From positions 310,001 through 374,000 of the forward strand of contig WHVA01000019.1 in the NCBI GenBank assembly GCA_015179125.1: a stretch of 64,000 bases of DNA, written 5' to 3'. Origin of the DNA: Gautieria morchelliformis (lineage: Eukaryota > Basidiomycota > Agaricomycetes > Gomphales > Gomphaceae). Shown piece by piece: positions 56,001 through 64,000 of the stretch (positions are counted from its first letter, which is position 1; each line of letters opens with the position of its first letter). A program made the position numbers and the translations under genes. The notes beneath the pieces were generated by a model. It had not been told where the DNA came from. It worked only from the letters and a program-made list of their open reading frames with translations, and made no database searches.

Positions 56001-57321
56001 TTTCGCGTACTTCGGCTACTAATCTATTCGCCGAGTCTTTGATGGTACAGCCATCTCTGTGGAGGTTTACTTTGAACCCATCTTTGATAAGCTGTCCAGG
56101 AGAGAATAGGTGCGTATAAATGCTTGGCACCCACTGGACGTGCGGGATTTCAACGGTCCTCCTTTCTCCATGATTGTTCATCCCGATTTTCACAGTACCG
56201 CTACCCTTCGATTGCACCTCCGCACCATTTGCGGCAGTGAAGGACCTAGGACTCGTAAATGGGACAAAATCGTGTAAGTCCTCTATTTTTGGCGTAAAGT
56301 TCCCTGACGCCGCTGTATCAATAAAGCAGCGCCGCGTAACAGGACTATCGCCCAAGAACATTGAAGTCTCAATGACTGAGAATAAGCCGCGCGACGTAGA
56401 AGGGCTCCCTTTGGTCTTATCCTGATCGCCAGTCGGTGAGTCCTTTTTTCTATCTTGTTGCGAACCGCTGTCCCTCTTCTTCTTCGGAGAGGGGCAATCC
56501 TTTGCAAAATGACCTTGACCTCCGCAATTATAGCATTTGCCTGAGCGTCCCGAAGACTTCTTCGGCTTGCTCCCCCTCGCACTCTGTAGGGTGCTCTGCG
56601 TGGCCCCCTGCGAGGTCGAAGTTGAGGTCGTTCCGGGCTTTTGTTGGTTCTTCTTTGCTATAGCAAACGCTGAGCCCTCTGCCCCGGTGCGCAAACCCTT
56701 CCTTATCTCCACCTGACGCAGATTGCCAACCAATTCCGCCACCGTATCATGATCCCAGTCGATGGTATTGGTAACTGCGTCAAACTCCTCCAGGAGTGTG
56801 TTGAGAAAGAAGCTAAGATAGAGCGGCTCCGGAACGGGATGGCCAGCTTCTATGAGCCTCAAACGTAATGAGTCCATCCTGGCTTTATGCTCCATGATAC
56901 TGGAACCGTCATAATGAATGTGAGTGATTTCTCCGAGCAGCGACGCTCTCGTATTCGCTAAACGATTGCCATACACCGTATGCAGTGTGTTCCAGGCCAA
57001 GCATGGGTCGCGATTATCACGAATCGCCGTCCGTTGCTGTTCTTCAAGACGCAGATCAATTTCTGTGTACGCACGCTCCATCCGGAGCATCCAAGCTTCT
57101 TCTAGCTCCAGCTCCTCTTCCGTAGGAGCTTTCGAGTCAGCACGTATCGGACCGGGGACTCTTCCCATCACAACCTCCCACTGGTTGAGGGATCGCAACA
57201 TCGACTCCATACTTGCGCTCCATGAAAAGTAATTATCATGGTGCAACTTTGGGAACACTGAGTAGGCAGTACCAGTACTTGACTGGTAATTGTTCATTTT
57301 ATCAAGAGGTGTAGCTGGCAT
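53011..57321 (-). CDS. Copia gag-pol polyprotein, uninterrupted
   Basis: 1,436 residues in one frame. Order: gag-like N-terminus (YFSWSASMESMLRSLNQW), CCHC knuckle (CYNCGGQGHFAKDC, about residue 265), protease (CFIDTAASGNFTP), GAG-pre-integrase (MRWHQRLGHLNVADVR, CLACIHGKQH), integrase core (HMDLAGPM, IVDDYTRAIWVEPL, MADNGTEFVNNEMNRYL, HEQNGVAERAIR), reverse transcriptase (GLHYNETYAPVIRWETFRII, FDVKSAYLHGVMQEDVWVEQ, VGFWVDDATSV with a single W in place of the more usual I/Y before DD), and RNase H (VSWSSKKQNIVALSSTESEY, YEDNQGTIAFA, MKHIDVKYHFIR, TADIFTK). The start is the first ATG after the leader. It looks complete. Expression as a single frame is known for many copia elements. Confidence 0.93.
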   Translation of the reverse strand: MPATPLDKMNNYQSSTGTAYSVFPKLHHDNYFSWSASMESMLRSLNQWEVVMGRVPGPIRADSKAPTEEELELEEAWMLRMERAYTEIDLRLEEQQRTAIRDNRDPCLAWNTLHTVYGNRLANTRASLLGEITHIHYDGSSIMEHKARMDSLRLRLIEAGHPVPEPLYLSFFLNTLLEEFDAVTNTIDWDHDTVAELVGNLRQVEIRKGLRTGAEGSAFAIAKKNQQKPGTTSTSTSQGATQSTLQSARGSKPKKSSGRSGKCYNCGGQGHFAKDCPSPKKKRDSGSQQDRKKDSPTGDQDKTKGSPSTSRGLFSVIETSMFLGDSPVTRRCFIDTAASGNFTPKIEDLHDFVPFTSPRSFTAANGAEVQSKGSGTVKIGMNNHGERRTVEIPHVQWVPSIYTHLFSPGQLIKDGFKVNLHRDGCTIKDSANRLVAEVRERGNTYPADFSIVQPRNPCPIVHSIIEPTAEELNNRLDEAVMALTVKEENDAMRWHQRLGHLNVADVRNLAAKHATGMQIIEDQISSADCLACIHGKQHKTPFKTGRTRATHAGELIHMDLAGPMETTSFDGKKYFLIIVDDYTRAIWVEPLTLKSEVVSKVREYIQLFETGYEAKVRGIMADNGTEFVNNEMNRYLKEKGITLYTSVPYTHEQNGVAERAIRTITEGARAMLYASKLPKNLWSMAVKTMAYLRNRSPARANGGITPIERITGEKPNLAHLRVFGSPVSVAIPKEKRKKWDVRSRMAYMVGYEPYSTGYLVWYPGTRRVDKARDVIFHEDAVTPAIPTVYSDNDMPRSVSESTTMKPTSYVPQKSSAAPQAPAVPPRLFIRIPARPTRVEYGPEDQGHATIEEVSPDQPEQERSKLVSDVPDFPQGTTRSGKARGAIQALLATDEQFQDSVIMSANIAGEPTNINDAVSLPGEEGEAWERARQAEWQNMVDHNVFSEPAEPPPNTQVLKMGTALRSTRHNDIITKRKVRIVAKGYSQIPGLHYNETYAPVIRWETFRIILAIGAVYGLAIRQFDVKSAYLHGVMQEDVWVEQPEGFRVPGKEHLPVRLKKALYGTKQGRNQWRKTLEEFMKTLEWTCSEHDQALFFKTWDDGSWAIVGFWVDDATSVGHENRLMGLEDAFSNRFGVSGQGDAHWILGTAITRNAKSHSIHISQESYIEDIAVKFKVQNTKPPKIPIPLGIDFSAIANDDEQTKDFPYRELIGSLMFAATVSRPDIAHATNKLARYSSNPSQTHWNLAKRILQYVYHTRDRILTLGGENFTLCAYSDADFAGDSEDRKSTSGNALFLGKGAVSWSSKKQNIVALSSTESEYIALSEAAREILWTRRLLQELRFTLDEPTIIYEDNQGTIAFANHQKPLHRMKHIDVKYHFIRQQITDGTIQLKYKPSSNMTADIFTKFLSPSTFDLHSKSLGLSTATLEGECRMSSVL

Positions 57322-57356
57322 TGTTACAGTGGATTTTTGCGTTCAGAAGGTAGGGC

Positions 57357-57370
57357 CAGGGCCCATAACC
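57357..57370 (-). promoter_or_regulatory. Copia primer-binding site: half initiator-tRNA type
   Basis: Directly inside the 5' LTR, the minus strand reads GGTTATGGGCCCTGG. Its first 12-13 bases complement the anticodon region of initiator tRNA-Met (GGGCCCAUAACC), not a tRNA 3' end. This is the arrangement known from Drosophila copia, where a 5' half of initiator tRNA-Met is the primer. Confidence 0.8.
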
Positions 57371-57540
57371 TAAAGACAAATGTAAGTTCCCAGTGGCAGC
57401 GAAAACACACTGGGAAGACTACACTATTGTACATACGCTCATACAAATACGCGTGTCTCAGATTGAAAGGGGGTCGAGCACAGACCAATTGTTCCACCTT
57501 CCCGGGTCATGCCGAGCTACAAGACGCTCGACATCCTACA
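57371..57540 (-). repeat. 5' LTR of the young copia element
   Basis: 170 bp, identical by eye to the 3' LTR. On the minus strand the ends are TG and TA, not the usual TG..CA. Confidence 0.95.
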
Positions 57541-57729
57541 GGATCTCCTGCCAAAAGCCCTGGGCGTGTTGCCATTGTCAGTCTCAGCTCGATTCGGCGA
57601 AGTTGCCATTTGATGGCACGGTTCGGCCCTAAAACCGATAGAACGTTAGATACGAATAACCCCCTGGATCGATGGGTGCAATTTTCAGTTGGCGATTTCA
57701 TGGATTTGCTACACGTGCCAGTTTTTTAA

Positions 57730-58841
57730 CGATTAGTTGCCCTCCTGCTGGTGTGCTGAGTGTGGCGAGACCCGGAGCTAAGTTCGTCCACGCTCCGACA
57801 CCTTGAGGAGGTCCGCGCAGGAGAGACCCCAAAGTCCGATGCAGCCCGGGCTGAAGCGACGTAGCCTGTGAAGGTCGACAAAGCCCGGGCTGCCGCGTGA
57901 CGGAGCCCATAGAGGTCCTCCTCCGAGGTATGGATGGCGATCCCGCACTATGAAGGGAGCCAGATGAGCCCATAGAAGGGAACGCACGTGACGGGTGCGC
58001 CCGAAATATGCAGCTCCCCGAAAGGCCCCGGCGATCGGGCAAATACCGTGTTTCCTGATACGGGGATGGACGGACCGTCCTGGGTCGAAGTGCATCGTCC
58101 ACAGCTCGTCTGCCTTTCGCTGTACAGTAATAAATTGTATGTACAGAGTGACTTCACCTTACAGTAATAGACGTTGAGTCGACATAGTTTCTGAAGCGTT
58201 CTCTGCCGGGGGCACGCCGCCGTACACAGTTGCAATGTCCATAACATGACAATCTTTTGAGTCGTGTCTTCCAGCGATGTCAAGCTAAACGCGTTTGGAA
58301 TTGTAAATGAGCCAGTAGCTTCACAGCTTCCCCAAACGTATACGTAAGGCTCCTGCCATCCTCTCGCGTAAAGCACCAGACCAATCGTTACCAGGTTCGA
58401 ATTGGCCCCGCTGTTTCACAGTGCGTACTGTAACTGTCTGTGACGCAGGAGTGTAATGGGATGCAGACAAACAATCCAATTGAAAAGAAATTAATCTCAA
58501 GGCCCTTGCTCATAAGTTGGATTTCAAAGTTTCAGCTTTACTTAGTATTTCCTGCATTGTGATAGGCACGAGCGGAGCGCAGGATACGAGGCAAACATAA
58601 ACTATTTTCTTTATTGAGCCTGCATACCTAGCTTCTTCAGAACTCTCCCCTTTTGCGGAGATGGCCGGGAATGGCGCAGTAACGCTGGTTGTGATGCTAT
58701 TCATAGAATACGTATATTCAACCCCTTCATTGCATGCTCCAGCAGGAGATACGGACAATCGGAAATACCACAGGAGCTCCGGGGTTGGAGCCATGGGTCG
58801 GGTGCACTCAGCACTGTAAGACATATAAGAAGAGACTGGCC
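57730..58841. other. Region upstream of the transporter gene
   Basis: No gene is recognised with confidence. The minus strand has two open stretches with some protein character (57,948-58,376, e.g. GSFTIPNAFSLTSLEDTTQK; 58,510-58,824), but no family is recognised and the second would start only 36 bp from the transporter ATG. A CCCGGGCTG word repeats near 57,846 and 57,885. An ACATATAAGA motif at 58,820-58,830 is TATA-like and lies about 35 bp before the transporter ATG. Confidence 0.4.
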
Positions 58842-58907
58842 ATGTCTACTTGCTCAGACCATGTCCCAGACCGACGAGAAGGACGTTGGACGAGAAAGTC
58901 TGCCTGA
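58842..58907 (+). promoter_or_regulatory. Upstream start codon overlapping the transporter start
   Basis: An ATG at 58,842, in a better purine-free but C-rich context (GGCCATGTC), opens a 21-codon frame that ends with TGA at 58,905-58,907, overlapping the transporter ATG at 58,861 in another frame. If the transcript begins upstream of it, it would lower translation of the transporter unless ribosomes scan past. If transcription begins after 58,842 it is irrelevant. Confidence 0.35.
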
Positions 58908-61270
58908 GGATCACTTCGATGGTTCTCAGAAATCTGAGGAAGAGGATGCTCTTCGTATGACCCCAGCCGAGGAAAAGAAACTCTTACGGCGAATCGATCT
59001 ATGGATTGTGCCATATGCTTCGCTGTAAGTCTCCTCTGCATGCGTCGGCTGAGTCGCACGCTCATAGGTTATAGACTTTATTTGCTCAGTGAGTTTGCAG
59101 TCTTTAGCCCTAATCCAGGTATCTGAAATCTCCTGACAGGTTTCTTGGATCGCGTAAACATCGGACAAGCACGACTAGCAGGGCTTGAAAAGGACCTTAA
59201 GCTTCACGGAAAGCAGGTGCGCCGTGACGCCTGGGAACAGGTTCATCAAGCTCATGCATGGCTTAGTATGACATAGCCTTGACAATCTTCTTCGTGTCAT
59301 ACCTCGTGTAAGTATCATGCACCATAGTCTACATTCCCTTTTTACACCCAATATGTCAGTTTCGAGCTCCCTAGCAATCTAGTCCTCAAGAAATTCAAAC
59401 CTCCACGCTGGATATGTTTCTTGATGGTATCGTGGGGGGTTCTCCAAGTGTGCGCGTTTTACGAATCGCAGCTCATAAACAGGCCCCGCTCATTATTTTT
59501 TTTCCCAGATGCATGGGTTTGGTGACCAATCACCAGGGCTTATACGCGACCAGATTTCTCTTGGGGGTGTTCGAGGTGAAATACAACTGCTTTACTTCCT
59601 GCATTATATGAATGGCTCATCCCGCCTTTCAGTCTGGATTATTCCCCGGTCTCAATTTCCTCTTTACAACCTGGTATACGCGTGAGGAGCTTAATGCCCG
59701 CGTCGCAGTATTCTTTTCAGGAGCTACGCTCGCAGGTCAGAATCCTCGTCGCACCTTGTCGGAAAAGCATGGCTGACCGCCAATAGGCGCTTTCGGGGGT
59801 CTACTTGCGTTTGGGATTCGCCACATGGCTGGGGTAGGTGGTAAAAACGGCTGGGCATGGATGTACGTATCCGCCCAAATAGTATGCTGAATCCAACATG
59901 CTCACGGTATATCAGCTTCATATTAGAGGGGTTACTAACCATCATATGCGCCATACCAGCATTATGGCTAGTTCAGGATTTTCCACAGTACAGCAATATC
60001 CTGAGCACTCGGGAACGAGCGAAGTGGCTGCATCGCCTCAACATATCACAAGGGGTCACCAATGCTCCTCTGCCATTTAGCAAGACACAGGTTGTGCGAC
60101 CGTTGACTGACTGGAAGACCTACGTCTACGGAACCATATTGCTGTGTATGTTTTCAAGTATTGCTCACATATCCCCATGACAGTAAACATCTGCGTACCC
60201 GTAGCCATTGCGCAACCATTTTACTCCCTTGCCTTGTTTGTCCCTTCTATCAGTAAGTTATCTCTTGGCTTGTACGCAGATACCAATCAATCTTTCCCCG
60301 GTAGTTGCGGCTCTAGGCTTTACCAATGCCAGGGCGAATCTTCTCTCGACCGCGCCCTACGCTGTTGGTACAGTTTTCTCCCTCTCTGTGGCCTATATCA
60401 GTGATCGGTACTCCATAAGAGCCCCTGCGCTCATGGTGATGTGAGTCTGAAGGGACTGACCAGTCAAATCCCTTCAATCATCTCACCACTTTCTTGGTTT
60501 CCCCCAGGATGCTATTATGTATTCTTGGATACATCATCTTACTATGCAATGTGTCCCCCGCCGCGAAATTTGCCGCCGTGTTCATCACTGTCGCCGGTGC
60601 TACCCCATCGATCCCAACTGCCATCACTTTCGTCGTGCGTAGTTCTTTATTTGACCGCCAGCCTTCTTAATTCTTCCCATCTGGTCAGGGTAACAAGTAT
60701 GTAAGACAACTGTCTTTATGTATGGGAGATTAATATCAAGTGCAGCTTCGGGCCTATGTACACACGTGCAACTGTTATGGGTATGCTCTGCCTCACCCAG
60801 CTTTGGGAAGTCTAACGAGGATTACAGGGGTATCTTTCAGCATGGCGACTGCCGCAGGTATTATCTCCGCTAACGTGTATCCCATTGGAGATGCCCCTCG
60901 TTACATCCGCGGTCATGCTATAGCACTAGGGTTCTCGGTACCTACAGTTCTATCTTCCTGCTCTACGTCTATCCCTGATTGTTGTGTGTTTCCCTGATAG
61001 TGTTTGTCCATTGTGCTATGTGCCTTGATGATCTTCTATAACACGCGGGAAAATGCGCGACGGGACAGGGTATATGGCGTTCCCAATCCTGACGGTAGCG
61101 ATTGTAGTCCTTTATACGCCGACGATCCGGTTCGATTGAAGAAATGGGGCCTGGAAGGCAAAAGTAAGGAGGAGATAATTGCACTCGGTGATCAGCATCC
61201 AGCCTTTAGGTATGATGCTCCTATCCTGCCGCAGAAATCAAACTCACCATTACTTAGGTATATGATTTGA
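58861..61270 (+). CDS. MFS transporter, allantoate permease (Dal5-like) type, 16 exons
   Basis: A predicted 538-residue membrane transporter of the anion:cation symporter family, probably importing a small organic acid or nitrogen compound; the substrate cannot be read from sequence. Exons I read: 58,861-59,024; 59,075-59,088; 59,140-59,216; 59,267-59,307; 59,360-59,449; 59,509-59,575; 59,633-59,735; 59,787-59,862; 59,916-60,145; 60,184-60,252; 60,305-60,440; 60,508-60,634; 60,689-60,696; 60,746-60,780; 60,828-60,937; 61,001-61,270. They total 1,617 nt in consistent phase with no stop. Key segments: LLRRIDLWIVPYASLLYLLS, FLDRVNIGQARLAGLEKDL, VFELPSNLVLKKFKPPRW, CMGLVTNHQGLYATRFLLGV, GLFPGLNFLFTTWYTREE, NGWAWIFILEGLLTI, NARANLLSTAPYA, VGNNFGPMYTRATVMG and APRYIRGHAIALGFS. 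Length and motif order match the family. Two exons are only 14 and 8 nt. Introns are 38-68 nt. This is the one clearly intact host gene. Confidence 0.88.
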
Positions 61271-61399
61271 AATATCTAGGTTTCCCGAAAGCAGATGGCC
61301 CGTCACGATCATCGTACTTGCCGGCATCGATATAGGTATTACTCGGAAGTTGTTGCTCATATAAATAACATGTGGGATTTTTGATTTGTTATTGGCGCC

Positions 61400-62150
61400 T
61401 GGTGGGTGTTGCGTCGCTAGGTCTGGTCGCGTACCGTATTGCAAGTCGAAAGCAACTTTATTAGCAGAAAATTGTCGTGTGTCTAGCGGACAAAACTCAG
61501 ATAAGTCAGGCTGTCCTGAGTGCACGTATCTATACACTAGGATAATCCACCGCGAGTGCATACATGGTAAAACTAACTATATTTGCGGATTTTCCACGTA
61601 TTTCACTACGGGGCTATCCTAGTATTATGTGTGGTGTTTTTTCCTGCAGCGATTATCACACCTGGTGTCGTGTCCCCATTTTGAGTTCGCTTCGTCATTT
61701 AATTGTAGCTTTGGTTTGCGACTCACGTATACGTACTAATTTGTAGTCCAGACCGTGGACCAAATAGTAGGCATGATGCCAAGGTTCATACTAACAGATA
61801 AAATGCACTTGAAACCCATACGCAACGCACAACGCCAATACCTGGCAGTTCACCCTAATAGTTGCTAGTACTCCCGAATACCAGGGGATGGGTTGCGTCG
61901 CTAGGAGGTGTGGTCGTTGCAAGTCAAAATCAAGTTTATAAGCAGAAAGTTGTCGTGTGTCTAGCGGACATATCCCACGCCCTCCAAATTCCTTTATGCT
62001 ATTTCATTCCGACTTGCTAGAGGCGTTATCCCTCCATATGTATCCGAGTTCTGTCTGCTGTCTCGCTTCCACATGTGGCATGTGACATGTGGAGGTTAGA
62101 CAGCAGACAAAACTCAGATACGTCAGACTGTCGTGAGTGCGAGTCCCCAC
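61400..62150. repeat. Direct repeat pair, second copy split by a palindromic insert
   Basis: About 125 bp at 61,405-61,530 (GCGTCGCTAGG .. GTTGCAAGTC-like .. TTGTCGTGTGTCTAGCGGAC then AAAACTCAGATAAGTCAG) recurs at 61,893-62,140. The second copy is split after GTCTAGCGGACA (61,971) by about 135 bp and resumes with AAACTCAGATACGTCAGACT near 62,108. No coding content is recognised. Confidence 0.7.
62041..62120. repeat. 80-bp palindrome with 35-bp arms
   Basis: Arms 62,041-62,075 (TATCCGAGTTCTGTCTGCTG..) and 62,086-62,120 (..CAGCAGACAAAACTCAGATA) are inverted copies with about six mismatches, around a 10-bp loop. The right arm ends inside the second half of the split direct repeat, so part of the target sequence has been copied in inverted form. 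Confidence 0.8.
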
Positions 62151-63159
62151 TGCATCCAACGGAGCAGCATATAGCGAGCAGCAGGATGCAATTCAGGGAC
62201 ACGGAAGCAGGAGACATAACGCAAGACACCTCATGGACGCTACCCAACCACCTCTCCCTATGGAAACTTATCCGCACCGGCCGGGTAGCCAGTGGGGAGC
62301 AGCAGTGAGAGTATGGGCATGGCCATGAGGGGGACTGCGCAAGTCAAGGAGCCAATGAGAAGACCAACACGAAGGTCGCTCAAGGACGGGCCACCACGGC
62401 GCAGGTTCAACGAGGCATGAGTTTGCTGCGCGAGGAAGCAGAAGCAGCGCAGAGACCGAGGGCTCCATGTTGCGCTGAGAGATAGCCAGCAGTTAAAAAA
62501 TAGATCCCGCGCTTCAAATACATGAATATTAGCCGACCTCCCCTGTTTATGATGCACATTGCCTGGGAGATCATGATTGCGGTATTATTGACATTAAGTG
62601 AGTGTTTGGACACACCGTTGTGAACATGAGAGAGCTCCAGCAGCTACAGTATCGGGAGCCCTCCAGGTTAGGCACGGCAGGAAAGGGTCGCCGGTGGCCA
62701 TGTCGTGAATCGATATTACTGCGAGACCGCTCGCACACGTGCGGCCAGTGGACTAATACTAGCACAGCTGGCCAAGGTATTATGGGGATCGATCGAGCAA
62801 CAAAGTTAGTGAAATTAGGATCGAAGAATAGGAACATATGGACGTACCGGGAGGGGCACTATCTCCGAGGCAGAGGGGATCGAAAGTGGAGTCGAAAGCG
62901 TGGGCTACAGCTGGGGCACGTGTAGCTCAGCAGCTCCGTCACAGGACCCGCAGCCGCACCTAGTCCTCAAGGGGTCAACGACACGCTGCGGCGCGCTGGC
63001 ACGGCGTGAACGAAGGGGCACGGGGGAAGGGGGGATTAGCACACGGTAAGGAGACGATAGGAAGCAGACTTGTGAGCGAAGCTCAGCCGCCATCGCAGGC
63101 GCCACAAACTACACATACACGCAACCCGAGATCCATGCTCCCACCAAGTCGCCCGCACG
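62151..63159. other. Unassigned stretch
   Basis: No gene is recognised. Short frames on both strands (for example minus 62,258-62,557, with a hydrophobic LRVGLLIGSLTCAVPLMAMP stretch) have no family I know. Confidence 0.5.
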
Positions 63160-64000
63160 TTTTTTTTTTTTTTTTTTTTTTTTTTATATCCAATTTATCG
63201 TCTTTTGGGGCCGAGCCCTATGTAAGACGGATTCTACAAATACCCAGTCGACAAGTGATTCCTTGCCCCCCTTTCGTTATCGGTCTCTGCTTGCGCTCAG
63301 TGGGCTAGGCCCCGAGCGATTCCGTGCCTGTGTGGGCGAGGGTTTGTATCTTTGCGCCTTGCGCCTCTGCTGTGCCTCCCTGTGTTTCAACCTCTCTCTC
63401 TGCCCTGCTCCTGTTGTAGCGTGAGGTCCCCATGCGTCCTCTCGAACCTGCGCGTTTCGCTGATATACTTGAACAGGTGTTTCATCGCTTTGGGTCTTCC
63501 CAGGAGCGTCCTCGTGGACTTCGCCTCCCTTCGCATCTGTCTCTCGAGCTCCTTCCTCGGCGCGTCATAGCCTGGGCATCTGAACAAGAAGTGGTAGACG
63601 GTTTCTTGGGCTCGGTTGCACGTCGGCATAACGGTGAGTTCGCCTTTCCGATCCTATGTAGGTGTTTGTTAAGGCCTATATGTCCTGTCCTGAGCTGCAC
63701 TAGTAAGCTGGCCTGTTTCCGAGGCAAACTCTGCTTAGCTTGTCATATGCATTGGACGGCATGGATGGACGGTCTTGTGCGCCATCGGAGCTCTAGGTGA
63801 CTTTGCAAAGGCTGCTCTGGCTGTCCGTTTGGTGTCCTGGTGATGTCCCTGGAGCTCGGCTGCTTTGCTTCTGGGCAATATTCCTCTGCACTCGATTGGT
63901 ATCAGCCTCTCTTCACTCGATGACCCCTTTGCCGCTTTTTTGGCTTCTGCGTCGGCCCTCTCGTTCCCAGCGATTCCTGCATGCCCGGGGACCCATCTCA
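63160..64000 (-). mobile_element. Tad1-clade LINE, 3' end, cut by the window edge
   Basis: T run (the A tail) at 63,160-63,185, the conserved hairpin block at about 63,197-63,231, then the RNase H C-terminal region on the minus strand: ASLLVQLRTGHIGLNKHLHR, then in another frame AQETVYHFLFRCPGYDAPRK and RPKAMKHLFKYISETRRFER. The C-terminal knuckle is interrupted by a 1-nt shift near 63,630. Sequence up to 64,000 continues into the RNase H domain. The 5' extent is unknown. Confidence 0.88.

Larger units (their letters stand above)
52865..57540 (-). mobile_element. Young, whole-looking Ty1/copia element
   Basis: A 4,676-bp element with two 170-bp LTRs that I read as identical, and a 5-bp duplication GGATC at 52,860-52,864 and 57,541-57,545. 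One long minus-strand polyprotein frame fills the interior. A purine tract (GAGGGGGAG on the minus strand) abuts the left LTR, and a primer-binding site abuts the right one. It looks whole, and LTR identity implies a very recent insertion. It sits within the Plavaka-like transposase sequence. Confidence 0.95.
52270..57729 (+). mobile_element. Plavaka-like transposase C-terminal part, split by a copia element
   Basis: Plus-strand pieces at 52,270-52,864 and 57,541-57,729 match the C-terminal layout of Plavaka-type (CACTA-related) transposases of basidiomycetes: WVAKRPSFPNTP, DFIPILSAFLKRKFPKY, RFDLYKHMIITLQSML, FDTTLVHHN (in a shifted frame), RLPSEIDYPHPVAYVEWYPA (shifted frame), then, after the copia insertion, IVSLSSIRRSCHLMARFGP and NPLDRWVQFSVGDFMDLLHV with a stop at 57,729. 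At least two frame changes are present. The DDE catalytic part is not in the window. Family assignment is from remembered motif order and not from a search. Confidence 0.55.

Noticed and set aside
58510-58824. A divergent gene upstream of the transporter
   Set aside because: Its start would be 36 bp from the transporter ATG, the composition is unremarkable and no family is recognised.

Overview
The window reads as a transposon-crowded stretch of a filamentous basidiomycete genome, most likely an Agaricomycete. The evidence is: many 38-100 bp GT..AG introns, Tad1-type LINEs carrying an RNase H domain, a Plavaka-like transposase fragment, chromodomain Ty3/gypsy and Ty1/copia elements, a DUF6534-like membrane protein exon, and a Dal5/allantoate-permease-type transporter. 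No rRNA gene, intact tRNA gene or CRISPR array was seen.

Layout. 1-3.5 kb: debris, with a Tc1/mariner transposase fragment, an in-frame duplicated piece resembling the start of the siroheme-synthesis gene MET8, and two copies of a 57-bp poly(T) repeat. 3.5-25.1 kb: one old Ty1/copia element split by successive insertions. These are a chromodomain Ty3/gypsy element (3,805-13,797), which itself holds a 5'-truncated Tad1 LINE, a solo-LTR-like insert and a CACTA-type foldback MITE; a 570-bp TIR element (15,557-16,126); and a 6.0-kb full-length Tad1 LINE (17,134-23,154). 25.1-31.4 kb: mostly unassigned, with a DUF6534-like exon, a LINE relic, and a probable host gene split by a 1-kb purine-rich minisatellite. 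31.9-35.4 kb: a multi-exon host gene built of five repeated Cys/His modules. 37.6-43.6 kb: a second full-length but decayed Tad1 LINE on the minus strand. 44.5-52.3 kb: debris of a DDE-type DNA transposon, LINEs, Ty3/gypsy LTRs, a second copy of the TIR element and two minisatellites. 52.3-57.7 kb: a Plavaka-like transposase 3' part split by a young, whole-looking Ty1/copia element with identical 170-bp LTRs. 58.9-61.3 kb: an apparently intact 16-exon MFS transporter gene. 61.4-63.1 kb: a repeated segment with a 35-bp-arm palindrome. 63.2-64 kb: the 3' end of a fourth Tad1 LINE, cut by the window edge.

The only host genes that look alive are the MFS transporter and probably the Cys/His-module gene. 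Nearly everything else is mobile DNA, and the target-site duplications let the order of insertion be read directly. No new defence or metabolic system was found. The most informative signals are mechanistic: a Tf1-like self-priming site in the gypsy element, a half-initiator-tRNA priming site in the young copia element, an ATGA coupling of the two LINE genes, a conserved LINE 3' hairpin, and 14-nt and 8-nt micro-exons in the transporter.
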